Source: Nocardia alba NBRC 108234
GTDB lineage: Bacteria; Actinomycetota; Actinomycetes; Mycobacteriales; Mycobacteriaceae
DNA: 64,000 bases
Assembly (NCBI RefSeq): GCF_001612665.1
Contig: NZ_BDAX01000002.1
Span: 806,001 to 870,000 of the forward strand
Reading direction: 5' to 3'
A program made the position numbers and the translations under genes. Position 1 is the stretch's first letter; every line of letters starts with the position of its first letter. The notes below the pieces were generated by a model. It searched no databases. It saw only the letters and a list, made by a program, of their open reading frames with translations, and was not told where the DNA came from. Of the stretch, positions 62,892 to 64,000 are shown piece by piece.

Positions 62892-63787
62892 GAGTCCCGT
62901 TCCGCCGCGCGGCCAGGACCGTGCGCGCACCCGATGTCGCGCTGGCGGCACGCAATGTGAAGTTCGACTGGACCTCGGCACCACTGCACTGGATGCCGTC
63001 CGAGCCGATCGCCTCACACGTGGTGAACTCGCTGAACCTGCTGCTGCCCGAGGGCGAGCGGATGTTCTGCGCCACCTACCGCGACGCGCTGCCCTACGTG
63101 CGCGATGCCACGGTGCGCGAGGCCATGCTCGGATTCATCGGCCAGGAATCGATGCACGCCGAAACCCATGCCAAGGTCCTGGATCAGGTTTTCGCCGCCC
63201 ACCACATCGACACCGCCCCCTACACCCGCCAGATGGAGTACGTCTTCCGCAATTCCCTCGGCGCGCGCGAGGACGGCCCGCGACAGGCGCAGACCCGCCT
63301 GGTCGAACGGTTGGCGTTCATCGCCAGCCTCGAGCATTTCTTCGCGTGGCTCGGCGACTGGATTCTCAACGCTGACCTCGAAAAGCACGGCGCCGAACCG
63401 CGTGTGCTCGACCTGTTCCGCTGGCACGGGGCCGAGGAAGTCGAACACCGCAGTGTCGCCCATGATGTCGCGATCTACTTCGGCGCGGGCTACCTGCGCC
63501 GTGCGGCGATGATGCTGATCGTCATCCCGATCCTGCTGAGCTTGCTCGTGCGCGGCACCAAATTCCTGGTCAACCAGGATCCGGAACTGCCGAACATGGG
63601 TTATCCCACGCTGATCCGCAAGATCCTCGGGGCGATGTGGCGCGGTGCGCTGCCGGGCATTCCGGCGCTGCTGATCAGCGCCGGGTCCACCTTCGATCCG
63701 CGCTACGACCCCGCGAATGTCGGCTCCACCGAGCAGGCGATCGCCTATCTCGCCAAGTCCCCGGCAGCCAGGGCGGCGGCACAGTGA
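62888..63787 (+). CDS. Predicted metal-dependent hydrolase (PF10118-type), diiron-like
   Basis: A 299-residue helical protein with FIGQESMHAETHAKVLDQ and LFRWHGAEEVEHRSVAHD, an E-x6-E-xx-H arrangement of a ferritin-like dimetal site. A hydrophobic segment follows (AMMLIVIPILLSLLVRG). It is translationally coupled on both sides. It is distantly reminiscent of the diiron protein at 42519-43478, and both stand under the same palindrome, so similar chemistry on related substrates is possible. Confidence 0.82.
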   Translation: MRVPFRRAARTVRAPDVALAARNVKFDWTSAPLHWMPSEPIASHVVNSLNLLLPEGERMFCATYRDALPYVRDATVREAMLGFIGQESMHAETHAKVLDQVFAAHHIDTAPYTRQMEYVFRNSLGAREDGPRQAQTRLVERLAFIASLEHFFAWLGDWILNADLEKHGAEPRVLDLFRWHGAEEVEHRSVAHDVAIYFGAGYLRRAAMMLIVIPILLSLLVRGTKFLVNQDPELPNMGYPTLIRKILGAMWRGALPGIPALLISAGSTFDPRYDPANVGSTEQAIAYLAKSPAARAAAQ

Positions 63788-64000
63788 CCGTGTATCCCGC
63801 GCCCCGGGTGATCCCGCCGGACCTGTACGGCAAGCACGACCACGATCCGACCACCAAGGTGATCGACACCGTGGCCGCCCTGCGCGTTCGCTGGTCGACG
63901 CTGATCAACCGCCGCCCCATCCGCACCAGGGCTGACGATGCCCGCTTCCCGGTGATCGTCACCGACCGGGTGCTGGTGGCGCAGGATCAGGCCGTCGTCG
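63784..64000 (+). CDS. Probable ferredoxin-type oxidoreductase, N-terminal part (3' cut)
   Basis: The GTG at 63784 overlaps the preceding stop (GTGA), and 72 residues are visible before the window ends (TVYPAPRVIPPDLYGKHDHD at the start). The end of the visible part, FPVIVTDRVLVAQDQAVV, looks like the first strand of an FAD-binding reductase domain. In related genomes a PDR/VanB-type flavin/iron-sulfur reductase often follows the PF10118 gene and would supply electrons to the dimetal enzyme. The call rests largely on context. Confidence 0.5.
   Translation, partial: MTVYPAPRVIPPDLYGKHDHDPTTKVIDTVAALRVRWSTLINRRPIRTRADDARFPVIVTDRVLVAQDQAVV

Overview
The window is GC-rich actinobacterial DNA with strongly GC-biased third codon positions. 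A complete Mce (mammalian cell entry) operon, an antigen-85-like esterase, many acyl-CoA enzymes and part of a conservon point to a mycolic-acid-containing actinomycete, most like Nocardia. No rRNA, intact tRNA, CRISPR array, insertion sequence or phage gene was seen.

Layout. 0-3.6 kb: end of a branched-chain amino-acid-type ABC transporter (permease, two ATPases) and a TetR regulator. 3.6-7.1 kb: two divergent MpaB/Lcp-family (DUF2236) proteins and a thiolase. 7.1-18.7 kb: a 573-bp control region, two small membrane proteins, YrbE-A/B, MceA-F, a Mce-associated protein and a tandem-TetR regulator resembling Mce3R. 18.7-23.8 kb: acyl-CoA dehydrogenase, nitronate monooxygenase-like flavoprotein, crotonase and acyl-CoA ligase. 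23.8-27.5 kb: two convergent PucR-type regulators and a truncated haemoglobin. 27.5-33.2 kb: two more AMP-forming ligases around another MpaB-family protein, then hydroxymethylbilane synthase (hemC). 33.2-38 kb: WhiB-like protein, TetR, SDR, a thiolase fragment, a latex clearing protein (Lcp, rubber oxygenase) with a twin-arginine leader, and two small proteins. 38-50 kb: methyltransferase, antigen-85-like esterase, hydrolases, diiron oxygenase, TetR, and a five-gene beta-oxidation-type operon. 50-55 kb: partial conservon (CvnA, CvnB, degenerate P450) and a second, canonical P450. 55-64 kb: lipoprotein, methyltransferase, TetR/acyl-CoA dehydrogenase pair, and a TetR-controlled hydrolase/amidohydrolase/diiron-type operon cut by the right edge.

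The most striking signal is an 18-bp element, TAWGTTAM-N4-NATTCN, seen about 16 times between 4.7 and 36 kb and almost only in intergenic DNA. It precedes the MpaB/Lcp-family genes, the thiolase, the Mce operon, the nitronate monooxygenase/crotonase/ligase operon, both PucR genes, the haemoglobin gene, an acyl-CoA ligase, the WhiB gene and lcp. Several copies look like a -10 box (TAWGTT) 17-18 bp after a TTGACA-like -35. I propose that it defines one regulon for polyisoprene (rubber) use: Lcp cleaves the polymer outside the cell, the Mce system imports oligo-isoprenoids, ligases make CoA thioesters, beta-oxidation enzymes degrade them, and the HemC and globin genes meet haem or oxygen needs. 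Lcp identity rests on residue-level matches; co-regulation and the Mce substrate are inference.
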